Source: Actinoplanes sp. NBRC 103695
GTDB taxonomy: Bacteria; Actinomycetota; Actinomycetes; Mycobacteriales; Micromonosporaceae
Assembly: GCF_030269485.1 (NCBI RefSeq)
Contig: NZ_BSTL01000006.1
Span: 248,001-312,000 of the forward strand
DNA: 64,000 nt
Reading direction: 5' to 3'
Below the pieces are notes generated by a model. It saw only the letters and a list, made by a program, of their open reading frames with translations. It did not search any database and had not been told where the DNA came from. This document shows, piece by piece, positions 1 to 9,072 of this stretch (position 1 is the stretch's first letter; each line of letters opens with the position of its first letter). The position numbers and the translations under genes were made by a program.

Positions 1-1852
1 TGAGCCCGGCGATGTCCAGCTTGACGGTCTTGCGGTCCTTGGAGATCGACACGCCGGTCACGCCCAGCGTCTCCTGATCGACCTTCGGGCCGCCGTACTG
101 CGCGCTGGCGACGTAGCGCCACTGGTCGACCTTGTACGCGGCCGCCAGCTTCCCGATCGTCTCGTCGGACAGCGGCTTGGTGTACTCGATCTTGAAGCCG
201 GTGTTCGTGGCGCTCATCGACTTCATGTCGAACACGTTCGTACCGTTCGGGGTGAGCTTCTGCAGGCCGAACTTGAGCTTGCCGTCCTGGCCCCAGTTGC
301 CGACGTCGCCGATCCCGCCGACGTAGAGGTCGCCGTCCGGGCCGAGTGACACCTCGTTGATGCCGGCCTCGAGACCCTGGGTGTGCCGGAACAGCGCGCC
401 CTGCTCCTGGCCGCGCACCGTCTCCAGGTACGCCCGCTGCAGGCCGCCGTAGGTGACGTCACCGATCACCAGCTGACCGCGGTACGGACCGGACTTGAGC
501 AGCACCGGGGTGCTGGGCGAGTTGGCGATCTCGTTCTGCGGCATCCACAGCACCGGCCGGGTCACCGGGTTGCCGTCGAACTGCCCGTCCGGATTGGTGT
601 AGTGGTTGTAGAAGTCGCCCTGCTGGATCTTGACGAGCTTCGAGGACGGGAGCCAGCCGCCCTGGTTGTCCGTCACGTACACGTCGTTGCCCTTGCCGAA
701 ACCGATGCCGTTCGGGGTACGCAGACCGCCCGCGACCGTGGTGACCTTGCCGGTCTTTCGGTTGATCACGAGGCTCACGCCCCGCCCCGGGGATCCCTGC
801 GGGTCCGTCGTGGCGCCGCCCAGGTTGATCGACACCGACAGGTTCAGGTAGAAGTTCCCGCCCTTGTAGAGCAGGCCGAACGCGAACTCGTGGAAGTTGC
901 CGTCGTAGGGGAACGTCGCGACGGTCCGGCCGGCGTCCAGCACGTCGTCGCCGTCGGTGTCGGTGAACTCGGTGAGCTCGTGCTTCTGCGTCACGTAGAC
1001 CAGGCCGTCGACGAACGCGATGCCCATCGGCTCCTTGAGCCCGCCGGCGATCTTCTTGTACGTGACCTGCTGCGGCGAGGTCGCGCCGGTCACGTGGTCG
1101 AGCAGGTAGACCTCACCGGCGTTCTTGTCCGTGCCGCCCCAGGTGGAGACCAGCAGCTTGCCGTCCGGGCGCCAGGCCATGCCGGAGACCGTCGGCTCGA
1201 AGCCCGCCGGGCGCAGGTCGGTCAGTGTGTAACCGGGGTTGACCTCGGTCAGCGGAAGGCCGTCGCCCGGGGTGTCGGCGCCGGTGGTGCATTCCTTGCG
1301 GCCCGGCGCGGTCACCCGGACCGCGTCGGCGTCGGTGCTGAGCACCGTGTTGGGCACCAGGGTGAATTCACTCGCGCCGGGCGGCCGCCAGGCCAGCGTG
1401 AGCTGCTGGCCGCCGCTGCGCTCGAAGTGCTCGATCCGCAGCGCGTGCAGGCCCGCGGTGAGCTGGACGGAGCCGTCCTTGGGCTCGGCGCCGTGCAGGC
1501 CGTCGTGGTCGATGACGAGCTTGTCGTCGATGAGCAGCCGGGAGCCGTCGTCACTGGTCATCCGGAACGTGTACGAGCCGTCGGCCGGCACCGTGAGGTT
1601 CGCGATGACGTGGGTGAGGAAGTTGTCCTCGAAGCCGAACTGCTCCGCGGTGGTCCAGTCGATGGACTGCATGAGCTTGTCCACGTTGGGCGTCTGGCCC
1701 TGCTTGAGCTCGCAGATCGTGTTCAACGCCCCGATGTCGTACGTGCGCATGGTGACGCCGGGTTCCTGGGGTGGTACGTCGGCGGCAACGGCGGGCGCCG
1801 CTATCCCTATCAGGGATCCCACCATGGCGGTGACGAGTAGAGGACGGATCAT
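1..1852 (-). CDS. Secreted PA14-domain / glucose-sorbosone dehydrogenase-like protein (3' end cut by window edge)
   Basis: The protein starts at an ATG at 1852 with a Sec signal peptide (MIRPLLVTAMVGSLIGIAAP, ending near an AVAAD cleavage site) and runs off the left edge after about 617 residues. Residues of roughly 50-150 look like a PA14 carbohydrate-binding module (DDGSRLLIDDKLVIDHDG, then a RIEHFERSGG core). From about residue 190 onward there are six-bladed-propeller motifs of the sugar (PQQ/sorbosone) dehydrogenase type, such as SGMAWRPDGKLLVSTWGG, LRTPNGIGFG and INEVSLGPDGDLYVGG. It is therefore probably an extracellular sugar-binding or sugar-oxidising protein. I see no heme CxxCH motif in the visible part. 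The substrate is unknown and the true C-terminus is outside the window. Confidence 0.75.
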   Translation of the reverse strand, partial: MIRPLLVTAMVGSLIGIAAPAVAADVPPQEPGVTMRTYDIGALNTICELKQGQTPNVDKLMQSIDWTTAEQFGFEDNFLTHVIANLTVPADGSYTFRMTSDDGSRLLIDDKLVIDHDGLHGAEPKDGSVQLTAGLHALRIEHFERSGGQQLTLAWRPPGASEFTLVPNTVLSTDADAVRVTAPGRKECTTGADTPGDGLPLTEVNPGYTLTDLRPAGFEPTVSGMAWRPDGKLLVSTWGGTDKNAGEVYLLDHVTGATSPQQVTYKKIAGGLKEPMGIAFVDGLVYVTQKHELTEFTDTDGDDVLDAGRTVATFPYDGNFHEFAFGLLYKGGNFYLNLSVSINLGGATTDPQGSPGRGVSLVINRKTGKVTTVAGGLRTPNGIGFGKGNDVYVTDNQGGWLPSSKLVKIQQGDFYNHYTNPDGQFDGNPVTRPVLWMPQNEIANSPSTPVLLKSGPYRGQLVIGDVTYGGLQRAYLETVRGQEQGALFRHTQGLEAGINEVSLGPDGDLYVGGIGDVGNWGQDGKLKFGLQKLTPNGTNVFDMKSMSATNTGFKIEYTKPLSDETIGKLAAAYKVDQWRYVASAQYGGPKVDQETLGVTGVSISKDRKTVKLDIAGL

Positions 1853-2033
1853 CGGCGCTCCCCGGGTGTTACGCGAGAGATTCGGATTGATGAACATGGT
1901 GGTCCACCAACGACGCCAGGTCCATATCTTTCGACGTGTGTAAATCAACTTTTCTCTCCGGAAGCGAAAGTCTTGCCCCGTATGCGTGGTTCGCGATTAA
2001 TGCATCGGTGTTTTGGCTGGTTATCGTGTCGCG

Positions 2034-2996
2034 ATGATCGCCGCCGCTCGCCGGGCCGGTTCCGTGGAGGTCCTGGCCGTCCTGCTCGTCGCGCTGGTCG
2101 TGCTGCGCAACCCCCTCGCCGGGCTGCTCACTGCGGCCGGGCTGGAGACCTGGACCACGGTTTTCGTCTCGGTACTCGTGCAGGCCGTGCCGTTCCTGGT
2201 CTTCGGGGTCGTCCTGTCCGCGGTCATCGCGGTGTACGTGCCCCGCTCCTTCTGGGCGAAGGCGCTGCCCCGGCACCCCGCGCTCGCCGTACCCGCGGCG
2301 AGCGTCGCCGGCGTCGTGCTCCCCGGGTGCGAGTGCGGCAGCGTACCCATCGCCGGGGCCTTGATCCGCCGCGGCGTGACCCCCGCCGCGGCGCTGGCCT
2401 TCCTGCTCGCCGCGCCCGCGGTCAACCCGATCGTGCTCACGGCCACCGCCGTCGCGTTCCCCGCCAACCCCGAGATGGTCGTCGCCCGCGCCGCCGCCTC
2501 CCTGCTCGCCGCCATGGCGATGGGCTGGCTGTGGCTCCGGCTCGGCCGCGCCGACTGGATCAAGCTGCCGCACCGGCCCGACCTGGACGAGATGTCCCGC
2601 GGTCAGGCCTTCTGGGCGGCGACCCGGCACGACGTCATGCACGCCGGCGGCTTCCTGGTGCTCGGCGCGGCGGCCGCGGCCACCATCAACGTCGCCGTGC
2701 CCGACCGCTGGCTGCAGACCCTCGCCGGGCACGCGGTGCTGTCGGTGCTTGCCCTGGCCGCGCTCGCCGTGCTGCTGTCGATCTGCAGCGAGGCGGACGC
2801 GTTCGTGGCGGCGTCGCTGTCCCAGTTCTCGCTCACCTCGCGGCTGGTCTTCCTGGTGGTCGGGCCGATGGTCGATCTCAAGCTGATCGCCATGCAGACC
2901 GGAGTGTTCGGGCGGGGATTCAGCGCCCGGTTCGCGCCGGCCACGTTCGCCGCGGCGGTGCTGGCCGCCCTCGGCGTCGCGGCGGTGGCGCTGTGA
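2034..2996 (+). CDS. UPF0718/DUF318-family permease
   Basis: This is an integral membrane protein of about 320 residues with eight or so hydrophobic segments and the family signature LPGCECGSVPIAGALIRRG in the first half. It belongs to the predicted permease family PF03773 (B. subtilis YcgR-like). Members are suspected of moving metals, metalloids or other small ligands, but the substrate is unproven. The paired-Cys motif CEC sits next to a transmembrane segment and could bind a ligand. The start is uncertain: ATG 2034 is used, but an in-frame TTG at 2013 is possible, and neither has a strong ribosome binding site. Its TGA overlaps the GTG start of the next gene (GTGA), so the two are translationally coupled, which matches the known permease/UPF0703 pairing. 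Confidence 0.8.
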   Translation: MIAAARRAGSVEVLAVLLVALVVLRNPLAGLLTAAGLETWTTVFVSVLVQAVPFLVFGVVLSAVIAVYVPRSFWAKALPRHPALAVPAASVAGVVLPGCECGSVPIAGALIRRGVTPAAALAFLLAAPAVNPIVLTATAVAFPANPEMVVARAAASLLAAMAMGWLWLRLGRADWIKLPHRPDLDEMSRGQAFWAATRHDVMHAGGFLVLGAAAAATINVAVPDRWLQTLAGHAVLSVLALAALAVLLSICSEADAFVAASLSQFSLTSRLVFLVVGPMVDLKLIAMQTGVFGRGFSARFAPATFAAAVLAALGVAAVAL

Positions 2997-3724
2997 ACCG
3001 GCAGGCTCAGGGTGTGATTCTGCTGCTCCTCGGCGGCGCGATCGTCAAGGCCGGGATCACCGACCTCTCGCTGCGCTACGTCAAGGAAGGCCTGCGGCCG
3101 TTCCTGGTCGCGGCCGGGTTGCTGCTGGTCGCGGCCGCGGTCATGACCCTCTGGTACGACCTGCGCCCGGCGCGCGCCACCGCCGCGTCCTCGCCCTCTC
3201 CCCAGGACGGTGACGACCACCATCACGAGCCGCGTGTCGGATGGCTGCTGCTCCTGCCGGTGCTCGGGCTCCTGCTGGTGGCGCCGCCGGCGCTCGGCTC
3301 CGACGCGGCCGGGCGATCCGGCAGTGTGCTCGCGGCCGCACCGTCCGACGCCGTCTACCCCGCGCTGCCACCCGGCGACCCGGTCCCCGTCAGCCTGCTC
3401 GACTATGCCTCCCGAGCGGTCTTCGACGAGGGCCGGACGCTGCGGGATCGCACCGTGCGGCTGACCGGCTTCGTGGCGCCCGGCCGGGACGGCCAGCCGA
3501 TGCTCGTCCGGATGGTCCTCTCCTGCTGCGCCGCCGACGGCCGCCCGATCAAGGTCGCGCTGACCGGCGACGTCCCGTCCGGCCTGCCGCCCGACACCTG
3601 GGTCCACGCCGACGGCACGTGGGTGGCCCGCACCGCCGCCGACGAGATCAACCAGGCCGCCGTGCCCTACCTCGAGGTCCGCTCCTGGCAGCGGATCACC
3701 GCGCCGCGGCAGCAGTACGAATGA
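2993..3724 (+). CDS. TIGR03943/UPF0703 family membrane protein, partner of the permease
   Basis: The protein has 243 residues and starts at a GTG that overlaps the permease stop. The N-terminus has two hydrophobic segments (about 7-20 and 34-52), a short His/Asp-rich stretch (DGDDHHHEP), a third membrane segment (about 82-100) and then a soluble C-terminal domain. That domain contains VRLTGFV, a Cys pair in MVLSCCAADGRP, and ends near WQRITAP, as in the UPF0703 family (B. subtilis YcgQ-like). In this family the gene almost always follows a UPF0718 permease, and the protein is thought to be its partner. The His cluster and Cys pair suggest metal contact, which is my inference. Its TGA overlaps the next ATG. 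Confidence 0.8.
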   Translation: MNRQAQGVILLLLGGAIVKAGITDLSLRYVKEGLRPFLVAAGLLLVAAAVMTLWYDLRPARATAASSPSPQDGDDHHHEPRVGWLLLLPVLGLLLVAPPALGSDAAGRSGSVLAAAPSDAVYPALPPGDPVPVSLLDYASRAVFDEGRTLRDRTVRLTGFVAPGRDGQPMLVRMVLSCCAADGRPIKVALTGDVPSGLPPDTWVHADGTWVARTAADEINQAAVPYLEVRSWQRITAPRQQYE

Positions 3725-4797
3725 CGGCCGCCTCGTCCTCGCCGAGGCGCCGGCGGCTCGCGCTCGCCGGCCTGACCGTCGCCCTGGTCGCCGCGACCGC
3801 GCTGATCCTCCTGCCCGGCCGGAAGGACCCCGCACCGGCGACACCGGCCGTGGCCCAGGCCCAGCGCGCCCAGCTCCCCGGCAACCTGGCCGACGGCCCG
3901 ATCTTCAAGCCCGGCCTCTTCCTCGACGCGCGCACCGCCGTCGGCGTCGCGCCCACCCCGTCCGGCGACCAGCTCCGGCTGGTGCTGCGCGCCTCCGACG
4001 GCAAGATCACCGAGATCCGCCGCCGCCCGCTCACCCAGAATCCGGTCTTCGACTCCTTCGCCACGGACGGCGCCGTGATCGCCTGGACCGAGTCCGCCGC
4101 CACCCGGACCGAGATCTGGGCGGCCGCCGTCGACGGCACCCGGGCACGGCGGCTGAGCGCCGACACCGGGAACTTCGTCGGCTACGGATCCGCCTACGAC
4201 CTGGTGATCGCCGAGGGCGCCGCACACTGGGCCGCGGCGGACGGCGCCGACCGTACGGAGATCCGCTCGGTGCCACTGTCCGGCGGCGCGACCACCAGGA
4301 GCACGCAGGACGGCGTGTGGGCGCTGACCGCCTGGCCGTGGCTGGTCAACGGCGCCGGCGACCAGACCGGCGCCACCCGGCTGCGCAACCCGGTGACCGG
4401 CCGCGACGTCGACGTCCGGACCAGCGGCGCCGAGCTGGCCACCTGCGGCCCGGTGCTGTGCCGGGTGCTGGTGGTGGCGGCGGGCGGTCTCGCCGGGATC
4501 GACGTGATGCGCCCGGACGGCGGCGACCGGCGCCGGATCGCCGGGCCGGAGGCTTCCGCCGCGCTGGCCGACGGCGCCGTGCTGGACCGCTTCGAGGTGC
4601 TCGGCCGGGAACGTCCGGACTCCGCCACCACCGGCGCCGAGGGACTGGTCGTGCACGATCTCGCCGAGGGCGTGACCACCGACCTCGCCGCCGCGGCCGA
4701 GAGCGCGAGCTCCCGCAACGGCGTGGTCTGGTGGTCGACCGGTGGTCTGGACGACACCGTGTGGCACACCATCGATCTGCGGACGGCGCGGCGGTAG
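3721..4797 (+). CDS. Membrane-anchored beta-propeller-like protein of unknown function
   Basis: The ORF encodes 358 residues and starts with an ATG overlapping the previous stop (ATGA). An Arg-rich start (SPRRRRLA) is followed by one hydrophobic segment at about residues 14-30, giving a signal anchor with the rest outside the cell. The body has repeating strands like ITEIRRRPL, AVIAWTESAATRTEIWAAAVDGTRARRL and HWAAADGADRTEIRSVPL. These resemble TolB/WD40-like propeller blades with recurring W and D-G turns. No catalytic motif is visible. It is the third gene of the putative transport operon, so it may be an extracytoplasmic accessory part, but the family is not recognised. Confidence 0.65.
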   Translation: MTAASSSPRRRRLALAGLTVALVAATALILLPGRKDPAPATPAVAQAQRAQLPGNLADGPIFKPGLFLDARTAVGVAPTPSGDQLRLVLRASDGKITEIRRRPLTQNPVFDSFATDGAVIAWTESAATRTEIWAAAVDGTRARRLSADTGNFVGYGSAYDLVIAEGAAHWAAADGADRTEIRSVPLSGGATTRSTQDGVWALTAWPWLVNGAGDQTGATRLRNPVTGRDVDVRTSGAELATCGPVLCRVLVVAAGGLAGIDVMRPDGGDRRRIAGPEASAALADGAVLDRFEVLGRERPDSATTGAEGLVVHDLAEGVTTDLAAAAESASSRNGVVWWSTGGLDDTVWHTIDLRTARR

Positions 4798-4814
4798 GTC
4801 GGATCAGGTCAAGG

Positions 4815-6869
4815 TCAGGTGCCGATGACGCCGCCGTCCGAGCGCCAGGTGACCACCACGGACGGCTTGGCGAAGTCGCCGTCCGGCCAGGTGGACGCGG
4901 GGTTGTCCTGGGTCGCGCCGGTGATCTCGCCGGGGTGCTGGACGGCGACGAAGACCGAGCGATCGTCGGCGGTCAGGAACGGCCCGCACGTCTCGGCGCC
5001 CGGCGGGACGGTCAGGAACTGCTTCAGGTGGCCGCGTTCGGGGCCTTCCAGCGGGGTGGCGAACAGGCCGTCGTTGCTGCCCAGGGCGTTGCCGTCGGTG
5101 GAGATCCAGAGGTTGCCGGTGGAGTCGAACGCCACGTTGTCGGGGCAGGAGATCGGCGACACCTTCGACTTGTCGTACCCGGCGAAGTAGCTGGACGGGT
5201 CGGCGGGGTCGCCGCAGACGATCGGCAGCGCCCAGGTGAACGTCTCGGCGGTGTGGTCGCCGCCGTCCTCGGTGATCTCGAAGATCTGGCCGTGCTTGTT
5301 CTCCCGGCGCGGGTTGGCCTCGTCGACGCCGGGGTTGCTGCCGACGCCGCGGTTGCTGTTGTTGGTCATGGCCGCGTAGATCCGGCCGTTGTGCGGGTTG
5401 GGCTGGACGTCCTCGGGGCGGTCCATCTTGGTCGCCCCGACGGCGTCGCCGGCCAGCCGGGCGAAGATCAGCACCTCGGCCGCCGTCATGTTCGGGACGA
5501 ACGACCGGTCACCGGACACCAGCTTGATCCACCGGCCGGTCCCGTCGAAGAGGCCGTCGGACGGCAGCCGGCCGGAGCCGTCGATCTCGGCGGGCGGGCT
5601 GTCGCCGGTCACCTTGGCGACGTAGAGGGTGCCCGACTCCAGCAGGGTCTTGTTGTGCGCGCGGTCGCCGGGGCGGTACCGCTTGGCGCTGACGAACTTG
5701 TACAGGTAGTCGAAGCGCTCGTCGTCGCCCATGTAGGCGGCCACGTGACCGGACCGGGCCACGATGACGTTGGCGCCCTCGTGCTTGAAGCGGCCCATCG
5801 CGGTGTGCTTGCGCGGGGTGGAGTGCGGCTCGTGCGGGTCGATCTCGACGATCCAGCCGAAGCGGTGCGCCTCGTGCGGGTGCTTGGCCAGGTCGAACCG
5901 TTCCTGCGCGCGTTCCCAGCGCCGGGAGCCGCTCGGGTAGCGGGCGGTGGTGTTGATCCCGTAGCGGGCCATGGTCGGCTTCAGCGCCGCCGGGACCGCG
6001 TCGCCGCCGACGAAGTACTGGTTGAAGTTCTCCTCGCCGGACAGCGCGGTGCCCCACGGCGTGAGGCCGCCCGAGCAGTTGTTGAGGGTGCCGATCGCGC
6101 TGATGCCGCGCGGGTCGGCGGCCGTGCGCAGCAGCGGCGACCCGGCCGCCGGACCGTCGAAGCGGAACGGTGTCTCGAGCATGGTGTAGCGGCGGTTGTA
6201 CCGGCGGCGGCCGCTGGTCACGGCACGCCATTGACCGGTACGGCCGACCCGCTCGAGTTCCACCACCGACATGCCGTGCGCGGCCATCGCCACCCGCACG
6301 TGCTCGACGCTGAGCGCCTCCTGCGAGGTGAAGCCGGGGAACATCAGCTCCTCGTTGGTGTATTCGTGGTTGGACACGAGCAGCGCCCGGTTCTTGTCGA
6401 GCGGGAACACGGCGAGGAAGTCGTTGTTGTAGCCGAACTGCCTGAGCTGCCGGTCCGCGGTCTGGTTGTCGACGTCGAGACCGGGGGCGCCGGGGAAGAG
6501 CGGGTCACCCCAGCGGATCACCACCTCGTTGTCGTAGCCGTTGGGCACGATCACGGTGTCGATCTCGTTCGGCGGGATCGCCTTGAAGGTGAGGGCTCCC
6601 GGTGCGGCCGTGGCCGCTGGTTCGACGGCTGCCTCGGCGGGTGACGCTTCGGCGACGCTCACTCCGGCGCCGGTCACTCCGGCGCCGAGCACGATCGCGC
6701 CGGCCGCGCTCGCACGCAGCAGGCCGCGCCGGGAGACCACATCGCCGAGGTACGGGTTGTCCGATTCGTTGGGTGCGGGGTGATCGCAAGCGTTGCCGCA
6801 CCGGTAGAGGCACGTCATCGGGTCGCGGCCGGGAGAGCCGAGCAGTGGGAGGAGCCGTCGATCAGCCAT
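4815..6869 (-). CDS. Tat-exported PhoX-type phosphatase (DUF839), copy 1
   Basis: The predicted product has 684 residues with the chosen start (MADRRLLPLL). The conserved N-terminal block MTCLYRCGNACDHP is followed by a twin-arginine signal (VSRRGLL plus a hydrophobic run), and the mature part is a DUF839/PhoX beta-propeller. PhoX enzymes are calcium/iron-dependent secreted phosphatases that release phosphate from organic esters. Family-type blocks seen include FPGFTSQEALSVEH, NNCSGGLTPWGTALSGEENF, GANVIVARSGHVAAYMGDDE and MDRPEDVQPNP. An ATG at 6920 is in frame but adds residues lacking the family pattern and would run into the downstream region of copy 2. This is a tandem paralogue of the next gene, separated by about 60 bp. 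No phosphate box was seen directly in front of this copy. Confidence 0.88.
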   Translation of the reverse strand: MADRRLLPLLGSPGRDPMTCLYRCGNACDHPAPNESDNPYLGDVVSRRGLLRASAAGAIVLGAGVTGAGVSVAEASPAEAAVEPAATAAPGALTFKAIPPNEIDTVIVPNGYDNEVVIRWGDPLFPGAPGLDVDNQTADRQLRQFGYNNDFLAVFPLDKNRALLVSNHEYTNEELMFPGFTSQEALSVEHVRVAMAAHGMSVVELERVGRTGQWRAVTSGRRRYNRRYTMLETPFRFDGPAAGSPLLRTAADPRGISAIGTLNNCSGGLTPWGTALSGEENFNQYFVGGDAVPAALKPTMARYGINTTARYPSGSRRWERAQERFDLAKHPHEAHRFGWIVEIDPHEPHSTPRKHTAMGRFKHEGANVIVARSGHVAAYMGDDERFDYLYKFVSAKRYRPGDRAHNKTLLESGTLYVAKVTGDSPPAEIDGSGRLPSDGLFDGTGRWIKLVSGDRSFVPNMTAAEVLIFARLAGDAVGATKMDRPEDVQPNPHNGRIYAAMTNNSNRGVGSNPGVDEANPRRENKHGQIFEITEDGGDHTAETFTWALPIVCGDPADPSSYFAGYDKSKVSPISCPDNVAFDSTGNLWISTDGNALGSNDGLFATPLEGPERGHLKQFLTVPPGAETCGPFLTADDRSVFVAVQHPGEITGATQDNPASTWPDGDFAKPSVVVTWRSDGGVIGT

Positions 6870-6929
6870 GGACTGGACGTTAATGCCCCATTCACTCTTC
6901 CGAAACCTCCCGGCCACCATCCATTCGTG

Positions 6930-9005
6930 TCAGCTACCGGCCGGGCCGCCGTCCGGGCGCCAGGTGACCACCACGGCCGGCTTGGCGAAGTCGCCGTCCG
7001 GCCAGGTGGAGGCCGGGTTCGCCTGGCTGGCGCCGGTGATCTCGCCCGGGTGCTGCACCGCCACGAAAACCGAACGGTCGTCCCCGGTCACGAACGGCCC
7101 GCACGTCTCGGCGCCCAGCGGGACGGTCAGGAACTGCCGCAGGTGCCCCTTGCCGGCCCCCTCGATCGGCGTCGCGAACAGGCCGTCGTTGCTGCCCAGC
7201 GCGTTGCCGTCGGTCGAGATCCAGAGGTTGCCCGCGGAGTCGAACGCCACGTTGTCGGGGCAGGAGATCGGCGACACCTTGGTCTTGTCGAACCCGGCGA
7301 AGTACGTCGACGGGTCCGCCGGGTCACCGCACACGATCGGCAGCGCCCAGGTGAACGTCGTCCCGGTGTGGTCGCCCCCGTCCTCGGTGATCTCGAAGAT
7401 GTGGCCGTGCTTGTTGTTGTTCCGCGGGTTGGCCTCGTCCACGCCGGGGTTCGTGCCGACACCCCGGTTGGTGTTGTTGGTCATCGCCGCGTAGATCTTG
7501 CCGGTGCGCAGGCTCGGCTGGACGTCCTCGGGGCGGTCCATCTTGGTCGCCCCGACGGCGTCGCCGGCCAGGCGGGTGAAGGTCAGCACCTCGGCCGCCG
7601 TCATGTCGGGAACGAACGACTGCTCCCCGGACACCAGCTTGATCCACTGGCCGGTGCCGTCGAACGCGCCGTCGGACGGAAGCTTGCCGGTGCCGTCGAT
7701 CTCCGCGGCCGGGCTGTCGCCCGTCAGCTTGGCAACGTAGAGAGTGCCCGACTCCAGCAGCGTGAGGTTGTGCCGGCGGTCGCCGGACCGGTAACGCTTC
7801 GCGCTGACGAACTTGTACAGGTAGTCGAAGCGCTCGTCGTCGCCCATGTAGGCGACCACGTGGCCCGACCCGGCCACGATCACGTTGGCGCCCTCGTGCT
7901 TGAGACGGCCGAGCGCGGTGTGCTTGCGCGGCTTCGCGAGGGGCTCGAACGGGTCCACCTCGACGATCCAGCCGAAGCGGTTCGCCTCGTTCGGGTGCCT
8001 GGCCAGGTCGAACCGCTCCTGCGCCCGCTCCCACTTGCGCGAACCGGACGGGTACCGCGCGGTCGTCGAGACGCCGTAGCGGGCCAGCGACGGCTTCAGC
8101 GCCTCGGGCACGCCGTCACCGCCGACGAAGTACTGGTTGAAGTTCTCCTCGCCGGAGAGCACCGTGCCCCACGGCGTGACGCCGCCGGAACAGTTGTTCA
8201 AAGTGCCGATCACCGTACGCCCGCGCGGGTCGGCCGCGGTCCGCAGCGGCGCCGACCCGGCCGCCGGTCCGGTCAGGTCGAACCGCGTCGCCAGCGCCGT
8301 GATCCGCCTGTTGTACGGCAGGCTCCCCCGCTCGGCCCTGCGCCACTGCCCGGTGTCGCCCACCCGCTCGATCTCGACGACGGAGAGCCCGTGCGCGGCC
8401 ATCGCCACCTCGATCTGCTCCACGGTCATCGCGTCCAGCGAGGTGAAGCCCGGGAACATCAGCTCCTCGTTGGTGTATTCGTGGTTCACCACGAGCAGCG
8501 CGCGGCGGCCACCGTTGCCGATCGGCAGCACCCCGACGAAGTCGTTGTTGTAGCCGAACTGCTTCGACTGCCGCGCCGGGGTCAGCCGGTCCACGTCCAG
8601 CCCGGGCGCGCCCGGCACGACCGGGTCGCCCCAGCGCATGACGACGGCCGAGTCGTAGCCGTTCGGCACGACCAGCGTGTCGAGCTTGTTCGGCGGGATC
8701 GGCTTGAAGGTGAGCGCCCCGGCCGGCCGGCCCGGCTTCAGCGGCATCATGGCCCGCGGGTCCACGGCGGCCGCGGCGGGCTCCGCGGCGACGGCGCTGC
8801 TCAGGACGAGCGCGCCTCCGGCGGCGGCGGCCGTTCCCGCCAGCAGACCGCGCCGGGAGACCACCTCGCCGAGGGAGGGGTTCGACGAGACGTTGGGTAT
8901 CGGGTGTTCACAAGCGTTGCCACATCGGTAGAGACAGGTCATCGCGTCTCGGCCGGCATGTCCGGCGGGGCCGAGCAGCGGCAGCAGGCGGGGTCGTTCG
9001 GTCAT
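6930..9005 (-). CDS. Tat-exported PhoX-type phosphatase (DUF839), copy 2
   Basis: A 691-residue protein very similar to the downstream copy over its whole length. It has the same MTCLYRCGNACEHP block, twin-arginine motif VSRRGLL, propeller blocks NNCSGGVTPWGTVLSGEENF and MDRPEDVQPS, and a C-terminal AVVVTWRPDGG. It should be a secreted, metal-dependent alkaline phosphatase or phosphodiesterase acting on organic phosphate outside the cell. A direct-repeat PHO-box-like element lies 40-61 bp upstream, which would place this copy, and perhaps both through readthrough, under PhoP control. The two copies differ most in the signal region and in loops, which fits an old duplication with some divergence. 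Confidence 0.9.
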   Translation of the reverse strand: MTERPRLLPLLGPAGHAGRDAMTCLYRCGNACEHPIPNVSSNPSLGEVVSRRGLLAGTAAAAGGALVLSSAVAAEPAAAAVDPRAMMPLKPGRPAGALTFKPIPPNKLDTLVVPNGYDSAVVMRWGDPVVPGAPGLDVDRLTPARQSKQFGYNNDFVGVLPIGNGGRRALLVVNHEYTNEELMFPGFTSLDAMTVEQIEVAMAAHGLSVVEIERVGDTGQWRRAERGSLPYNRRITALATRFDLTGPAAGSAPLRTAADPRGRTVIGTLNNCSGGVTPWGTVLSGEENFNQYFVGGDGVPEALKPSLARYGVSTTARYPSGSRKWERAQERFDLARHPNEANRFGWIVEVDPFEPLAKPRKHTALGRLKHEGANVIVAGSGHVVAYMGDDERFDYLYKFVSAKRYRSGDRRHNLTLLESGTLYVAKLTGDSPAAEIDGTGKLPSDGAFDGTGQWIKLVSGEQSFVPDMTAAEVLTFTRLAGDAVGATKMDRPEDVQPSLRTGKIYAAMTNNTNRGVGTNPGVDEANPRNNNKHGHIFEITEDGGDHTGTTFTWALPIVCGDPADPSTYFAGFDKTKVSPISCPDNVAFDSAGNLWISTDGNALGSNDGLFATPIEGAGKGHLRQFLTVPLGAETCGPFVTGDDRSVFVAVQHPGEITGASQANPASTWPDGDFAKPAVVVTWRPDGGPAGS

Positions 9006-9044
9006 GGCGCGACGTTAGGGAACGCCGATGCATCACGTGCCAGG

Positions 9045-9066
9045 TTCAGGTGAACGGCGGATGAAC
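9045..9066 (-). promoter_or_regulatory. PHO-box-like direct repeat upstream of PhoX copy 2
   Basis: Reading the minus strand, two adjacent 11-nt units occur: GTTCATCCGCC and GTTCACCTGAA. Streptomyces PhoP binds direct repeats of 11-nt units resembling GTTCACC plus a less conserved tail. The element lies 40-61 bp upstream of the PhoX copy 2 start codon and just past the stop codon of the TetR gene, a reasonable position for activator binding. The match and position are seen directly; binding is inferred. Confidence 0.5.
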
Positions 9067-9072
9067 GCCGCT

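Noticed and set aside
383..1840. Long plus-strand open frame opposite the PA14/dehydrogenase gene
   Set aside because: The minus strand encodes a signal peptide and clear domains; the plus frame is Val/Arg/Gly-rich antisense sequence typical of high GC.
4317..6644. 775-codon plus-strand frame
   Set aside because: It runs through two real genes on different strands, and its protein has no recognisable motif; it mirrors the PhoX reading frame.
6870..6929. PHO box in front of PhoX copy 1
   Set aside because: No GTTCA-type direct repeats found in this gap on the minus strand.
6780..9053. 757-codon plus-strand frame
   Set aside because: It is antisense to PhoX copy 2 with the same GC-driven composition.
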